Notes: a model not told the origin generated them from the sequence alone. A stretch of 64,000 nucleotides of DNA from Pseudocitrobacter vendiensis (GCF_943590815.1 NZ_CALSBS010000020.1:27758-91757), one strand, 5' to 3'; shown: positions 24,540 to 34,286, numbered from the stretch's first letter. Numbers and translations are program-made.

Positions 24540-24562
24540 AGTTGGACTCTTGGTTGAATTTG

Positions 24563-24653
24563 CCCCTCACCCCGGCCCTCTCCCTGAGGGAGAGGGTGAA
24601 AAAACGCGCCGATCTGTCCACTCTCCCCTGGGGAGAGGGTTAGGGTGAGGGGG
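24563..24653. repeat. CCCTCACCC palindromic repeat, double copy inside ugp operon
   Basis: Two hairpins, CCCTCTCCCTGAGGGAGAGGG-like at 24576-24596 and CTCTCCCCTGGGGAGAG at 24621-24637, are framed by CCCCTCACCC and GGGTGAGGGG. The pair fills the ugpB-ugpA gap and should fold strongly in the operon mRNA. Confidence 0.85.
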
Positions 24654-24663
24654 AAAGTACGGA

Positions 24664-25980
24664 TTAAGACTTCGTCGATTTCTCAAAGCGGCGCAGCATC
24701 TGATTCCCGCGCTCGACGGCAGAATCCAGTGCCTGCTGTGGGGTTTTCTTCCCGGTCCACACGCTTTCCAGCTCTTCATCGACAATGACGCGAATTTGCG
24801 GCATGTTGCCCAGACGCAGCCCTTTGGTGAACGGCAGCGGCGGCTTGTTCAACATCTGACGCGTCGCGGTATCCGCGCCCGGGTTCTTGTCGTAGTAGCC
24901 CTGTTCGCGGGTCAGGTCATACGCCGCGGTGGTGATTGGCAGATAACCGGTTTTCTGATGCCACTCGGCGGCATTTTCCGGCTTCGCCAGGAATTCGAGG
25001 AACTTCGCCACGCCGGTGTAGGTTTCTTTATCTTTGCCCTGCATCACCCACAGGCTTGCCCCGCCGATAATGGCGTTCTGCGGCGCGTCTTTGGCGTTCG
25101 CATCGTACGGCATCATGCCCACACCGTAGTTAAATTTGGCGTACTGACGGATATTCGCCAGCGAGCCGGAAGAGGCGGTAGTAATCGCGCAATCGCCGTT
25201 ATAGAACTTCTCGGTCGATTCGTCTTTACGGCCGACGTAGCTGAAATCGCCCTTCTTGTTCATCTCCTGCAACAGCGCAATGTGTTGCACCTGTTCCGGT
25301 TTATTGAATTCCAGCACCGCATCCGCACCATCAAAACCGTTGTTTTTGCTGGCAAACGGCAGGCCGTTCCAGGCGCTGAAGTTTTCCAGTTGGATCCATC
25401 CCTGCCAGCCGCTGGCGTAGCCGCACTTCATCCCCGCCGCTTTCAGTTTTTCGGTATAGGCCGCTAAGTCCTGCCAGGTTTTCGGCGGCTGTTCCGGGTC
25501 CAGACCCGCTTTTTTGAAGGCGTCTTTGTTGTAGTAGAGGACAGGCGTTGAGCTGTTAAACGGCTGAGAAAGGAGATGCCCGGTTTTCGCGTCAGAGTAG
25601 TAACCGGATACCGTCGGCACAAACTGCGACTCATCGAAATTAATCCCGGCGTCTTTAAACACTTCATACACCGGCTTGATGGCTTTCGACGCCATCATCG
25701 TGGCGGTGCCCACTTCATACACCTGCAAAATCGCCGGGGCATTCCCGGTACGGAACGCGGCGATACCCGCACTCAGGTTCTGTTCGTAGTTACCCTTATA
25801 GATGGGCACAATTTTGTAATCCGGGTTGGCGGCATTGAAACGCTGCGCCAGAGAATCAACTTCTTTACCCAACTCCCCTTCCATCGAATGCCAGAACGGA
25901 ATGTTAGTCACTGCCAGTGCCTGGCCAACAAATACCAGGCTGAGCGCCAATCCTGAGGCTGTATGTCGTAACAGTTTCAT
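24664..25980 (-). CDS. ugpB: sn-Glycerol-3-phosphate-binding protein
   Basis: The periplasmic binding protein of the Ugp importer, 438 residues, which also takes glycerophosphocholine in E. coli. The signal peptide ends near VGQALA (residue 23); the mature protein is a type I extracellular solute-binding fold ([20 protein letters not shown]). It is the first gene of the operon. PhoB-like boxes lie 131-159 bp upstream. Confidence 0.97.
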   Translation of the reverse strand: MKLLRHTASGLALSLVFVGQALAVTNIPFWHSMEGELGKEVDSLAQRFNAANPDYKIVPIYKGNYEQNLSAGIAAFRTGNAPAILQVYEVGTATMMASKAIKPVYEVFKDAGINFDESQFVPTVSGYYSDAKTGHLLSQPFNSSTPVLYYNKDAFKKAGLDPEQPPKTWQDLAAYTEKLKAAGMKCGYASGWQGWIQLENFSAWNGLPFASKNNGFDGADAVLEFNKPEQVQHIALLQEMNKKGDFSYVGRKDESTEKFYNGDCAITTASSGSLANIRQYAKFNYGVGMMPYDANAKDAPQNAIIGGASLWVMQGKDKETYTGVAKFLEFLAKPENAAEWHQKTGYLPITTAAYDLTREQGYYDKNPGADTATRQMLNKPPLPFTKGLRLGNMPQIRVIVDEELESVWTGKKTPQQALDSAVERGNQMLRRFEKSTKS

Positions 25981-26110
25981 TGATTATCTCTCTTGTTGTT
26001 TCGAATGCGCGATTTCACGCGTTTTATGCTCGCGGGGGTAACATGACATGCTCGAATTACAGAAAAATAACGTTTTTATTACAAAAAAAAGATAGTCAGG
26101 CGTCAGAGGG

Positions 26111-26139
26111 ATGGCAAGACGATGACGCTGCGGTGACAG
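26111..26139 (-). promoter_or_regulatory. PhoB boxes upstream of ugpB
   Basis: On the minus strand CTGTCAC (26139-26133), GCGTCAT (26128-26122) and TTGCCAT (26117-26111) are spaced exactly 11 bp apart, the phasing of PhoB half-sites (CTGTCAT consensus). A degenerate fourth unit, CTGACGC, follows at 26106-26100, then TATCTT at 26094-26089 as a possible -10. ugp is a known Pho regulon member in E. coli. Confidence 0.75.
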
Positions 26140-26185
26140 GAAAATGGGAGGTGGGGCACGTATAAATACGATTCAGGCACAATAA

Positions 26186-26262
26186 AGCCGGGTGGCGACG
26201 TCGCCATACCCGGCCTGATGAGTATTGAAATTGTAGGCCCGGTAAGCGCAGCGCCACCGGGC
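26186..26262. repeat. REP pair (BIME) between ugpB and livF
   Basis: GCCGGGTGGCGACGTCGCC with ATACCCGGCCTGATG, then an inverted unit GTAGGCCCGGTAAGCGCAGC with GCCACCGGGC. It lies just downstream of the livF stop. Confidence 0.85.
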
Positions 26263-26269
26263 ATGTGCG

Positions 26270-26983
26270 TTACCCGCCCAAATACGCGCTTCTCACTGCT
26301 TCGTTCGCCAGCAGCGCATCGCCGGTATCTTCGAGCACCACGTGACCGTTTTCGAGCACGTAGCCGCGGTCAGCGAGTTTCAGCGCCTGGTTGGCGTTCT
26401 GTTCGACGAGGAAGATGGTCATCCCCTGTTCGCGCAGTTGTTCGATGGTGTCGAATATCTGCTGAATGATGATTGGCGCCAGGCCGAGCGACGGCTCATC
26501 CAGCAGCAGCAGGCGCGGGTTGCTCATCAGCGCGCGACCAATCGCCAGCATCTGTTGCTCACCGCCGGACATCGTACCCGCACGCTGGATTCGGCGCTCG
26601 TGCAGACGCGGGAAGAGTTCATATACCCACTTAATACGCTCCTGGAACTGATCGCGTTCGGCAAAGAAGCCGCCCATCGCCAGGTTCTCTTCCACCGTCA
26701 TGCGCGAGAAGACGCGACGCCCTTCCGGGACAATCGCCACCGCTTCGCGCATGATTTTCGCCGTCTGCCAGTCGGTAATGTCTTTATCATCAAAGACGAT
26801 GCGCCCGCTGGTGGCGCGCGGGTCACCACATAATGTTCCCAGCAGCGTGGTTTTCCCCGCGCCGTTGGCGCCAATCAGGGTGACGATTTCGCCCTGGTTG
26901 ATATGCAGACTCACCTCATGCAGCGCCTGGATCTTGCCGTAGTGGGCATTGACCTTGTCAAAAGACAACATGACTTTTTCCAT
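26270..26983 (-). CDS. livF: Branched-chain amino acid ABC transporter, ATPase LivF
   Basis: One of two ATPases of the LIV importer, 237 residues from MEKVMLSF, as in E. coli. Walker A GANGAGKTT, signature MSGGEQQMLAIGRAL, Walker B LLLLDEPSLGLAP. It starts 1 bp after the livG stop and is the last gene of livKHMGF. Confidence 0.97.
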   Translation of the reverse strand: MEKVMLSFDKVNAHYGKIQALHEVSLHINQGEIVTLIGANGAGKTTLLGTLCGDPRATSGRIVFDDKDITDWQTAKIMREAVAIVPEGRRVFSRMTVEENLAMGGFFAERDQFQERIKWVYELFPRLHERRIQRAGTMSGGEQQMLAIGRALMSNPRLLLLDEPSLGLAPIIIQQIFDTIEQLREQGMTIFLVEQNANQALKLADRGYVLENGHVVLEDTGDALLANEAVRSAYLGG

Positions 26984-26984
26984 T

Positions 26985-27752
26985 TTATGCCTCACCTAAA
27001 TACGCACGGATGACGTCCGGGTTGTTACGAATTTGCTCCGGCGTACCGTTCGCCAGCGGCGTGCCCTGATTCACCACGTAGATGCGGTCCGAAATGCCCA
27101 TCACCAGCTTCATGTCATGCTCAATCAGCAAAATGGTGGTGTTGTGTGCGTTACGCAGTTCGGCAATCAGTTCGTCCAGCTCTTTGGTTTCTTTCGGGTT
27201 GAGGCCCGCAGCAGGCTCATCGAGCATCAGAATTTCCGGCTGCGTGACCATGCAGCGGGCAATCTCCAGACGACGCTGGTCACCGTACGCCAGGTTACTG
27301 GCCTGACGGTTAGCGTGTTCCAGCAGGCCAATACGCTCAAGCCAGGTCGCGGCGCGATCGAGCGCTTCGCTCTGAGCGCGGCGGAATGACGGGGTTTTCA
27401 GCAGGCCAGAGAAAACGCCGGTTTTCAATTGCTGATGCTGCGCCACCAGCAGGTTTTCAATTACCGTCATTTCACGGAACAGGCGCACGTGCTGGAAGGT
27501 ACGCACCACGCCCATGCGGGCGATTTGCTGCCCCGGCAACCCTTCCAGGTGTTGGTCGCGCAGCATGATGGTGCCACCCGTCGGTTTGTAGAAACCGGTC
27601 AGGCAGTTAAAGACCGTGGTTTTCCCCGCACCGTTCGGGCCAATCAGAGAGACGATCTCCTGCGGGTGCAGCTCCAGATTGACGTTATTGACCGCCAGCA
27701 GGCCGCCAAAACGCATCATCAGACCGCTAACGGATAATAATGGCTGACTCAT
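26985..27752 (-). CDS. livG: Branched-chain amino acid ABC transporter, ATPase LivG
   Basis: The second ATPase of the LIV system, 255 residues. Walker [10 protein letters not shown], Walker [15 protein letters not shown]-loop [12 protein letters not shown]. The signature region reads [16 protein letters not shown], the usual LivG variant of LSGGQ. Its start overlaps the livM stop by 4 nt. Confidence 0.97.
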   Translation of the reverse strand: MSQPLLSVSGLMMRFGGLLAVNNVNLELHPQEIVSLIGPNGAGKTTVFNCLTGFYKPTGGTIMLRDQHLEGLPGQQIARMGVVRTFQHVRLFREMTVIENLLVAQHQQLKTGVFSGLLKTPSFRRAQSEALDRAATWLERIGLLEHANRQASNLAYGDQRRLEIARCMVTQPEILMLDEPAAGLNPKETKELDELIAELRNAHNTTILLIEHDMKLVMGISDRIYVVNQGTPLANGTPEQIRNNPDVIRAYLGEA

Positions 27753-29026
27753 GCCTGCTCTCCTTTCGCTTTCCCGTTTTTCAACTTCATCTGCACACGG
27801 GTCATTGGCAGCAAGCCCTGCGGACGCCAGATCATCATCAGCACCATCAAACCACCCAGCATTAACATGCTGTATTCGTTAAAGTCACGCATCAGTTCAC
27901 GCGAGACCACCAGCAGGATGGCCGCAAGAATAACGGCAAACTGCGAGCCCATCCCACCCAGTACCACAATGGCCAGCACAAACGCAGATTCGGCGAAGGT
28001 GAACGATTCCGGGCTGACAAAGCCCTGACGCGCGGCAAACAGCGTACCGGCAAAACCGGCGAACGCGGCGCTGATGGTAAAGGCCGTCAGCTTGATACGC
28101 GTCGGGCTCAGGCCCAGGGAGCGGCAGGCGATTTCATCTTCACGCAGCGCTTCCCACGCACGGCCCAGCGGCATACGCAGCAGGCGGTTAATCACGAACA
28201 GCGAGAACACCACCAGCAGCAGCGCCACCAGATAGAGCCAGATCACGCGATCGGACGGATCATACTTCACACCAAAGAAATTGCTGAAGGTATCCCAGCC
28301 GCCTTCGCGCGCGGAACGGCTGAACTCCAGGCCGAAGAAAGTCGGTTTAGGAATCTGGCTGATACCGTTCGGGCCACCAGTCACTTCGGTATTATTGAGC
28401 AGCAGAATACGGACGATCTCCCCAAAACCTAAAGTGACAATCGCCAGATAGTCACCGCGCAGGCGCAGTACCGGGAAGCCGAGCAGGAAGCCCGCCGCCG
28501 CAGAAACCAGCCCCGCCAGCGGTAAACAGGTCCAGAAACCAAGGCCGTAATAGTGATTCAGCAGCGCAAAGGTGTACGCACCAATGGCGTAAAAACCGCC
28601 GTAGCCCAGCACCAGCAGGCCAGAGAGGCCAACAACCACGTTCAGACCGAGGCCGAGAATAATGTAAATCATGGTCAGGGTGGCGATATCCACCGTACCG
28701 CGCGAGACCATAAACGGCCATGCCACGGCAATCACCAGCAGCGCCACGAGGAACAGCTTCTGTTTAACGGTGGAGCCGTCAATCGCCGGCAGAACAAACT
28801 TCGGCCCGGAGACGTTTTTCAGGGTGCTCTGGAAGACAGGGCGCAGCAACTGGAAGAAGAAAACCACTGCCGTGCCGATGTAAACCCACTGCCAGCGAAT
28901 ATCCGCCGCTGAGCCCACCACCAGTTTGGTGCCATCCAACTGTAACTGAACGCCCATAAAGACGCCCGCCAGAATAAAGAACATGACGGCAGAGAGCAGC
29001 GCCATTGCAAAATGCATCGGTTTCAT
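27749..29026 (-). CDS. livM: Branched-chain amino acid ABC transporter, permease LivM
   Basis: A 425-residue inner-membrane permease with a LivM-specific N-terminal extension and about ten hydrophobic segments, including [20 protein letters not shown]. It pairs with LivH and overlaps the livH stop by 4 nt. Confidence 0.97.
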   Translation of the reverse strand: MKPMHFAMALLSAVMFFILAGVFMGVQLQLDGTKLVVGSAADIRWQWVYIGTAVVFFFQLLRPVFQSTLKNVSGPKFVLPAIDGSTVKQKLFLVALLVIAVAWPFMVSRGTVDIATLTMIYIILGLGLNVVVGLSGLLVLGYGGFYAIGAYTFALLNHYYGLGFWTCLPLAGLVSAAAGFLLGFPVLRLRGDYLAIVTLGFGEIVRILLLNNTEVTGGPNGISQIPKPTFFGLEFSRSAREGGWDTFSNFFGVKYDPSDRVIWLYLVALLLVVFSLFVINRLLRMPLGRAWEALREDEIACRSLGLSPTRIKLTAFTISAAFAGFAGTLFAARQGFVSPESFTFAESAFVLAIVVLGGMGSQFAVILAAILLVVSRELMRDFNEYSMLMLGGLMVLMMIWRPQGLLPMTRVQMKLKNGKAKGEQA

Positions 29027-29949
29027 ACTTTCTCTACCTCCGGACGACCCAGAATACCGGTCGGCATCACCAGCAGCACCAGAATCAGCAGGGCAAATGA
29101 CACCACATCTTTATATTCAGTACTCAAATAAGCAGAAGAGAGCGCCTCGGCGATACCGAGGATCAGGCCGCCAATCATCGCGCCAGGAATACTGCCGATC
29201 CCGCCCAGCACTGCCGCGGTGAAGGCTTTCATCCCGGCCATAAAGCCGATATACGGGTTAATCACGCCGTAGAACTGGCCGAGCAGCACGCCCGCCACCG
29301 CCGCCATCGCCGCACCAATCACGAAGGTGAGTGCAATCACGCGGTCAGTGTTGATACCCAGCAGGCTCGCCATTTTCAGGTCTTCCGAACAGGCACGACA
29401 GGCGCGGCCCATGCGGGAATAGCGGATAAACAGCGTCAGCGCCAGCATGGAAATAAAGGTCACGATCCAGATAACCAGCTGCATGGTAGTGATGCTGGCC
29501 GAGAAGTTTTCGCTGCTGCCAATCGTCCACTGACCGTTAAACAGGCTTGGCAGCGCGACGTCACGCGAGCCTTCTGTCAGGCTAACGTAGTTTTGCAGGA
29601 AGATGGACATCCCGATGGCAGAGATGAGCGCGATCAGGCGCTTAGAGTTACGCACCGGCCGATAGGCGACACGTTCAATACTCCAGCCGTAGGCGCTGGC
29701 GATAATAATCGCACCGATAAACCCGGCGGCAACCAGCAGCCAGCTGGTATCAATCCCCATCATCATCAGGGCGGCGATGATCATAAAAGAGACATAGCTG
29801 CCGATCATATACACCTCGCCGTGGGCGAAGTTAATCATGCCGATAATGCCGTAAACCATGGTGTAACCGATGGCGATCAATGCATAGGTGCTTCCCAGCG
29901 TAACGCCGTTAAACATCTGCTGCATGAAATAGAGAAACTGCTCTGACAT
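29023..29949 (-). CDS. livH: Branched-chain amino acid ABC transporter, permease LivH
   Basis: A 308-residue inner-membrane permease with the typical [18 protein letters not shown] segment and about eight hydrophobic stretches. It follows livK after 54 bp, in which a GGGTGTTGCGCCCGG-type hairpin is visible, perhaps lowering read-through from the abundant binding protein to the membrane parts. Confidence 0.97.
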   Translation of the reverse strand: MSEQFLYFMQQMFNGVTLGSTYALIAIGYTMVYGIIGMINFAHGEVYMIGSYVSFMIIAALMMMGIDTSWLLVAAGFIGAIIIASAYGWSIERVAYRPVRNSKRLIALISAIGMSIFLQNYVSLTEGSRDVALPSLFNGQWTIGSSENFSASITTMQLVIWIVTFISMLALTLFIRYSRMGRACRACSEDLKMASLLGINTDRVIALTFVIGAAMAAVAGVLLGQFYGVINPYIGFMAGMKAFTAAVLGGIGSIPGAMIGGLILGIAEALSSAYLSTEYKDVVSFALLILVLLVMPTGILGRPEVEKV

Positions 29950-30003
29950 AGAATGACCTTTTTCAACCCCTCCGGGTGTTGCGCCCGGAGGGTGGGATGA
30001 CAG

Positions 30004-31113
30004 TTACTTCGCCGGGGTTGATGAGCCGTCGGCGTGCCACTGGAAGACACCAAATTCAAATCCCTTCAGATCGCCTTTTTCATCCCATTTCAGCGGCCCA
30101 ATCACGGTGTTCGCACCGTTTGCTTTCAAATCTTTTACCAGCGCCAGCGGCTCTTCGCTGCCGGTACGCTCCATCGCAGTTGCCAGAGACTGCACCGCCG
30201 CGTAGGTGATCCACACATACGGGCCGCTCGGATCTTTCTTCTGCGCCTTCAGTGCATCCACAATCGCTTTGTTGGCCGGTTCCTGGTCATAGCGTTTCGG
30301 CATAGTCACCAGCATGCCTTCTCCGGCATCGCCCGCGATGTTAGAGAGTGATGCGTTGCCCACGCCTTCCGGCCCCATAAACTGGGTTTTCAGGCCGACG
30401 GAACGCGCCTGGCGCAGCATTTGCCCCATTTCCGGGTAGTAGCCGCCGAAGTAAACGAAATCGATATTCTCTTTTTTCAGACGTGCGATCAGCGCCGAGA
30501 AATCTTTCTCACCCGCAGTAATACCGTCGAAGAAGACGATATTGGCTTTACCCGCTTTCAGACCATCCTGCACGGAACGCGCCAGGCCTTCACCGTACTG
30601 CTGTTTGTCGTGGATGATAGCGATACGCTGCGGTTTCACCTTCTCCAGAATATATTTCGCGGCGGTCGGGCCCTGAGAGGAGTCAAGACCGGCGGTGCGC
30701 ATGATGTGCTGATAGCCACGCTGTGTCAGTTCCGGGTTGGTTGCGCCCGGCGTGATCATCAGAATGCCTTCATCTTCATAGATGTCGGAAGCCGGCTGCG
30801 TCGAGGAGGAGCAAAGGTGACCGATAACGTACTGAATGCCGTCATTGACGATTTTGTTAGCCACGGCAACGGCCTGTTTCGGGTCGCACGCGTCGTCATA
30901 CTCCACGCCAACCAGTTTATTGCCTTTAATACCGCCTTTGGCGTTGATGTCTTTAATCGCCTGACGCGCGCCGTTGAACTCCATGTCACCCCACTGGGCG
31001 ACCGGGCCAGACATCGCGCCGACAACAGCCACTTTAATATCCTCTGCCATCGCAACATGCGACATTGCCAGTGCGATCAATCCTGCGATCGCTGTTTTCG
31101 CATTCGGTCTCAT
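30004..31113 (-). CDS. livK: Leucine-specific binding protein
   Basis: A periplasmic binding protein of 369 residues with a signal peptide ending AMSHVAMA (about residue 23), then [20 protein letters not shown]. The ligand-site block [19 protein letters not shown] contains the disulfide cysteine typical of LIV proteins. It is a close paralogue of livJ at 32844; its place directly before livHMGF and the W in PVAQWGD support the livK call. Confidence 0.95.
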   Translation of the reverse strand: MRPNAKTAIAGLIALAMSHVAMAEDIKVAVVGAMSGPVAQWGDMEFNGARQAIKDINAKGGIKGNKLVGVEYDDACDPKQAVAVANKIVNDGIQYVIGHLCSSSTQPASDIYEDEGILMITPGATNPELTQRGYQHIMRTAGLDSSQGPTAAKYILEKVKPQRIAIIHDKQQYGEGLARSVQDGLKAGKANIVFFDGITAGEKDFSALIARLKKENIDFVYFGGYYPEMGQMLRQARSVGLKTQFMGPEGVGNASLSNIAGDAGEGMLVTMPKRYDQEPANKAIVDALKAQKKDPSGPYVWITYAAVQSLATAMERTGSEEPLALVKDLKANGANTVIGPLKWDEKGDLKGFEFGVFQWHADGSSTPAK

Positions 31114-31533
31114 TTTTATGGATCCCCACTCGTGACGTGATTTATTTATTTTGTAGTTTTATGGTTAAAACGCACTTTGTTCTTTTTTTAAACAACGCTA
31201 TTTTTACCAGTCTCTTTAATGGTTTAGCGCAGTTTTTTGGCCATAACCAGACTAAAATCTCTATTTTTCAGTCTATTAAGCAGAGATAATATTCTGTATT
31301 TCTGCCGAGATAAACAAAAAAAGTCCAGAATTCAGCATAAAATAACGGTACATAAGGCGGAATAAATCACTACTTTTCAGGGTAAAACACTGCCTGTTTT
31401 TCAATCCATATTGAATAAAACTGCCTTTATCTGTCTAAAAAAATTAATCAGCTAATGAATGGATAAAAAACAGAATCGCCCTGAAAGGAAAATTAGGTAC
31501 ACTCAGTTACCCGTTTTGGCAGGATTTTTTCGA
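31114..31533. other. AT-rich divergent intergenic region, livK-panM
   Basis: 420 bp without a gene, clearly richer in A and T than its flanks, with several T-runs and A-runs. An imperfect palindrome CAGAGATAATATTCTG at 31281-31296 is the only clear symmetry. E. coli livK is controlled by Lrp, so the region could hold Lrp sites; that is inference. No -35/-10 was picked with confidence. Confidence 0.5.
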
Positions 31534-31917
31534 ATGAAACTGACCATCATCCGCTTACAGCACTTCAGCGAACAGGATCGTCTCGATCTGGCAAAAATAT
31601 GGCCGGAGTACGACATCGACACGCTCACCCTTGATGACAACCATCGTATTTATGCCGCGCGCTTTAACGAGCGTCTGCTCGGCGCCGTGCGCGTCACGCT
31701 TGAAGGCACTCAGGCGACGCTCGACTCCCTTAGCGTGCGCGAAATCACCCGCCGACGCGGCGTGGGGCAATATCTGCTGGAAGAAACGCTGGCGGATAAC
31801 GCGCAAGCATCCAGTTGGTGGATGGCGGATATCGGCGTGGAAGACCGCGGCGCAATGGCGGCATTTATGCAGGCGCTGGGCTTTACGGCACAGGCGGATG
31901 GGTGGGAGAAGCGGTAA
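31534..31917 (+). CDS. panM: PanD maturation/regulatory factor PanM (PanZ)
   Basis: A 127-residue GNAT-fold protein, the E. coli length. PanM binds acetyl-CoA and pro-PanD and triggers its self-cleavage into active aspartate decarboxylase, for pantothenate synthesis. The acetyl-CoA loop TRRRGVGQYLLEE is at about residues 70-82. The ATG at 31534 matches E. coli; an in-frame ATG at 31459 is not conserved. Its last 35 bp overlap the 3' end of the opposite-strand GNAT toxin gene, which E. coli lacks here. Confidence 0.93.
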   Translation: MKLTIIRLQHFSEQDRLDLAKIWPEYDIDTLTLDDNHRIYAARFNERLLGAVRVTLEGTQATLDSLSVREITRRRGVGQYLLEETLADNAQASSWWMADIGVEDRGAMAAFMQALGFTAQADGWEKR

Positions 31918-32419
31918 ACAGTTTCTCGATTGATTGGGTAGGATAAAACAGCGCCCGACGATTTTCCCGAACCAGCGGGATAAAGCCCAGTGAAAGATAA
32001 AAAGCATGGGCTTTATCATTCAACGCTTCTACAAACAGGCCATAAATCCCCACGGCCTGTGAGGCCTGATACACCACTTTCATGGCATGCGTCACCAGCA
32101 GCGAACCCCAGCCTTCTCCCTGCAGTGATTTGTCTACCGCCAGTCGACCCAACGTAACACTTGGGATATTTCGATAAGGTATTTTCTTTTGCCCTGATTT
32201 GGAAGGCAGCGCCATGCGCTCAAAACAGCTGCCAGATAAGGTGTAGTACCCTAGCACCTCATTACCCCTTCTGAGCACATAACCACGCAAGACTTTGCCA
32301 TCATGCTGGCGGCGCAGATGCTCTTTTAGAAAGAGATTCAACGACGCCTCGCCGCAATCAAACTGACGCCAGTCATACTCCACGTCATCCTGGAGAATCT
32401 CAATAATCAGATCTTGCAC
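31883..32419 (-). CDS. GNAT-family toxin of a TacT/AtaT-type toxin-antitoxin pair
   Basis: A 178-residue GNAT acetyltransferase. The acetyl-CoA loop is LQGEGWGSLL (Q/R-x-x-G-x-G, residues 99-108) and the tyrosine in AFYLSLGF (residue 141) matches the catalytic Tyr of TacT toxins, which acetylate the amino group of charged tRNAs and stop translation. The C terminus LFYPTQSIEKLF is typical of the group. The start is GTG, 3 bp after the stop of the DUF1778 antitoxin gene. Toxin activity is inferred from family and pairing. The exact tRNA target cannot be read from sequence. Confidence 0.88.
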   Translation of the reverse strand: MQDLIIEILQDDVEYDWRQFDCGEASLNLFLKEHLRRQHDGKVLRGYVLRRGNEVLGYYTLSGSCFERMALPSKSGQKKIPYRNIPSVTLGRLAVDKSLQGEGWGSLLVTHAMKVVYQASQAVGIYGLFVEALNDKAHAFYLSLGFIPLVRENRRALFYPTQSIEKLFTASPTHPPVP

Positions 32420-32422
32420 GCT

Positions 32423-32692
32423 CTACTCCATGTCTAAAAGACGTCTCGCCGCGCGTTTCAGTTTTTCATTCGGCTCCGGAGGCGTATCAAGTGCATCCAT
32501 CACGCTCTTCCAGGAGTCTTCGTTTAAGACAATGCGTCGATGCTCTTCGATGACAGCCGCCGCCCTTTCCGAGGCGCTGTTCAGCATGAACTGAGTCACG
32601 GACTGATTGGTGATCGCCGCAGCTTCCTCAATCATGCTTTTATCATCATCACTTAACCGGAGATCGATTCGCTGTTTTTTTAGTGCTGACAT
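32423..32692 (-). CDS. DUF1778 ribbon-helix-helix antitoxin (TacA type)
   Basis: An 89-residue protein. The N-terminal part (KQRIDLRLSDDDKSMIEEAA) fits a ribbon-helix-helix DNA-binding fold, then NQSVTQFMLNSASERAAAVI, and a C-terminal tail rich in charged residues (PNEKLKRAARRLLDME) of the kind that wraps the GNAT toxin. It is the first gene of a two-gene unit with the toxin. A perfect 10-bp inverted repeat lies 26 bp upstream of the ATG, suited to autorepression by the complex. Confidence 0.88.
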   Translation of the reverse strand: MSALKKQRIDLRLSDDDKSMIEEAAAITNQSVTQFMLNSASERAAAVIEEHRRIVLNEDSWKSVMDALDTPPEPNEKLKRAARRLLDME

Positions 32693-32717
32693 AACAGCCT
32701 CTTAATGTTCAACTTCA

Positions 32718-32744
32718 ATTTGTACGGAAAATCACCGTACAAAT
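32718..32744 (-). promoter_or_regulatory. Operator of the toxin-antitoxin pair
   Basis: A perfect inverted repeat ATTTGTACGG - 7 bp - CCGTACAAAT lies between the promoter and the antitoxin ATG. Its place right at or after the expected transcription start fits repression by the RHH antitoxin. Confidence 0.8.
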
Positions 32745-32745
32745 A

Positions 32746-32773
32746 ACTATACGCCAGTTAACAATGTTGGCAA
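32746..32773 (-). promoter_or_regulatory. Promoter of the toxin-antitoxin pair
   Basis: On the minus strand TTGCCA (32773-32768) and TATAGT (32751-32746) are separated by 16 bp, a good sigma-70 promoter directly upstream of the palindromic operator. Confidence 0.7.
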
Positions 32774-32795
32774 TAGTTGTATTAAAAGCAGGCAT

Positions 32796-32822
32796 AAAAA
32801 AGCCCCGGTCATAAACCGAGGC
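32796..32822 (-). terminator. livJ terminator
   Basis: An 8-bp stem with one G-U pair (GCCTCGGT / ACCGGGGC on the minus strand) followed by six T residues, about 22 bp after the livJ stop. It isolates livJ from the toxin-antitoxin unit downstream. Confidence 0.88.
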
Positions 32823-32843
32823 CCATTATTCAATGGAATAACC

Positions 32844-33947
32844 TTATTTCGCGTCAGTCGCCGTACCGTTAGCATGCCAGTCAAACACACCGAACTCGAA
32901 GCCTTTCAGATCGCCCTTCTCATCCCATGACAGCGGCCCCATTACGGTTTCTACGGAGTTCGCTTTCAGGTATTTGGCGATTTCCGCCGGGTCTTCAGAC
33001 TGATTCAGGCCCGCCTGCAGTGATTGCAGCGCAGCATAGGTGGTCCACACGAACGCGCCGCTCGGGTCCTGTTTCTTCGCCTTAATCGCATCCACAATCG
33101 GTTTGTTTGCCGGAACCTGGTCATAGTTCTTCGGCTTGGTCACTAACAGACCTTCCGCAGAATCGCCCGCGATGTTAGACAGCGAAACGTTCGCCACACC
33201 TTCCGGCCCCATAAACTGGGTTTTCAGGCCTGCCGCGCGAGACTGACGCAGGATCTGCCCCATCTCCGGGTGATAGCCGCCAAAATAAACGAAGTCGATG
33301 TTCTCTTTCTTCAGGCGCGCGACCAGGGTCGAGAAGTCTTTCTCGCCTGCGGTAATGCCGTCAAAGAAGACCACGTTGGCGTTGCCTTTCTTCAGGTTGT
33401 CCTGCACCGCGCGTGCCAGACCTTCACCGTACTGCTGTTTATCGTGCACGATAGCGATACGCTGCGGCTTCACTTTATCGAGAATGTATTTTGCCGCGGT
33501 TGGGCCCTGGTCTGAGTCCAGGCCGGTGGTACGCAGTAACAAGTGATAACCGCGGGCGGTCAGCTCCGGAGCGGTCGCCGCCGGGGTGATCATCAGAATG
33601 CCTTCATCTTCGTAGATATCAGAAGCGGGCTGAGTGGAAGAAGAGCAAAGGTGGCCGATAACATATTTGATGCCATCGTTAACCACTTTGTTCGCTACCG
33701 CGACCGCCTGTTTCGGGTCACAGGCATCATCATATTTTACGATTTGCAGCTTATTACCTTTGATGCCGCCTTTGGCGTTGATATCCGCAACCGCCTGCTC
33801 AGCACCGGTAAACTCCTGGTCGCCATACTGCGCAACCGGGCCAGACATCGCGCCCACAACCGCGACTTTAATGTTCTCTGCGAAAGCCATGTTACTGAAC
33901 GCCAGCGCAATACATCCTGCCAGTAACGCTTTACCCTTCATGTTCAT
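32844..33947 (-). CDS. livJ: Leu/Ile/Val-binding protein
   Basis: A periplasmic binding protein of 367 residues from [20 protein letters not shown], matching E. coli LivJ. Signal peptide to about residue 23 (AFA), then [20 protein letters not shown]. It delivers Leu, Ile and Val to LivHMGF. The ATG at 33947 follows TCAGG; longer in-frame starts up to 34004 are not conserved. It is a single gene with its own terminator, downstream of rpoH. Confidence 0.96.
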   Translation of the reverse strand: MNMKGKALLAGCIALAFSNMAFAENIKVAVVGAMSGPVAQYGDQEFTGAEQAVADINAKGGIKGNKLQIVKYDDACDPKQAVAVANKVVNDGIKYVIGHLCSSSTQPASDIYEDEGILMITPAATAPELTARGYHLLLRTTGLDSDQGPTAAKYILDKVKPQRIAIVHDKQQYGEGLARAVQDNLKKGNANVVFFDGITAGEKDFSTLVARLKKENIDFVYFGGYHPEMGQILRQSRAAGLKTQFMGPEGVANVSLSNIAGDSAEGLLVTKPKNYDQVPANKPIVDAIKAKKQDPSGAFVWTTYAALQSLQAGLNQSEDPAEIAKYLKANSVETVMGPLSWDEKGDLKGFEFGVFDWHANGTATDAK

Positions 33948-34172
33948 CCTGAGGTTCCCCATTGTTATGGTGATTGTATTTGTTATGATGTTGTTGTGCG
34001 ACACGTTATTCTGCTTTTATCTATAAGATAAGCATATGATAGTAGTAATAACCGATGCATGCGGTGTCATAGCAGCATAGTCTGCTAAAAACATACCCCA
34101 TTTTTCGGATTTTGAAACGAGAAATTTGGAAGGGGTGTAACAGATTTATGACATTCTTAGTGCCGATAGCGA

Positions 34173-34205
34173 TTGCCGGATGGCGCTTCGCTTATCCGCC
34201 CTGCC
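34173..34205. repeat. Single REP unit, rpoH-livJ gap
   Basis: TTGCCGGATGGCGCTTCGCT followed by TATCCGCCCTGCC, one arm pair of a REP element with a slightly degenerate right arm. Confidence 0.7.
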
Positions 34206-34230
34206 TAAGAATATGCACGATATAAAAACA

Positions 34231-34258
34231 AAAACCCCCGGACTCGCATCCAGGGGTT
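34231..34258 (-). terminator. rpoH terminator
   Basis: AACCCC / GGGGTT stem (extended by further pairs) followed by TTTTTGTTTTTA on the minus strand, 29 bp after the rpoH stop. Confidence 0.8.
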
Positions 34259-34286
34259 ATCGGGTACTGCTTAACGCGTTGCGCGG

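Larger units (their letters stand above)
33948..34286. other. livJ promoter region and rpoH 3' region
   Basis: 339 bp without a gene. The livJ-proximal 120 bp are AT-rich and should hold the livJ promoter. A single REP unit lies at 34173-34205 and the rpoH terminator at 34231-34258. Nothing else was recognised. Confidence 0.5.

Noticed and set aside
31883..32692. GNAT and DUF1778 genes as part of a larger mobile island
   Set aside because: No integrase, transposase, direct repeats or tRNA is present; the flanking core genes are intact, so only the two genes and their promoter are extra.
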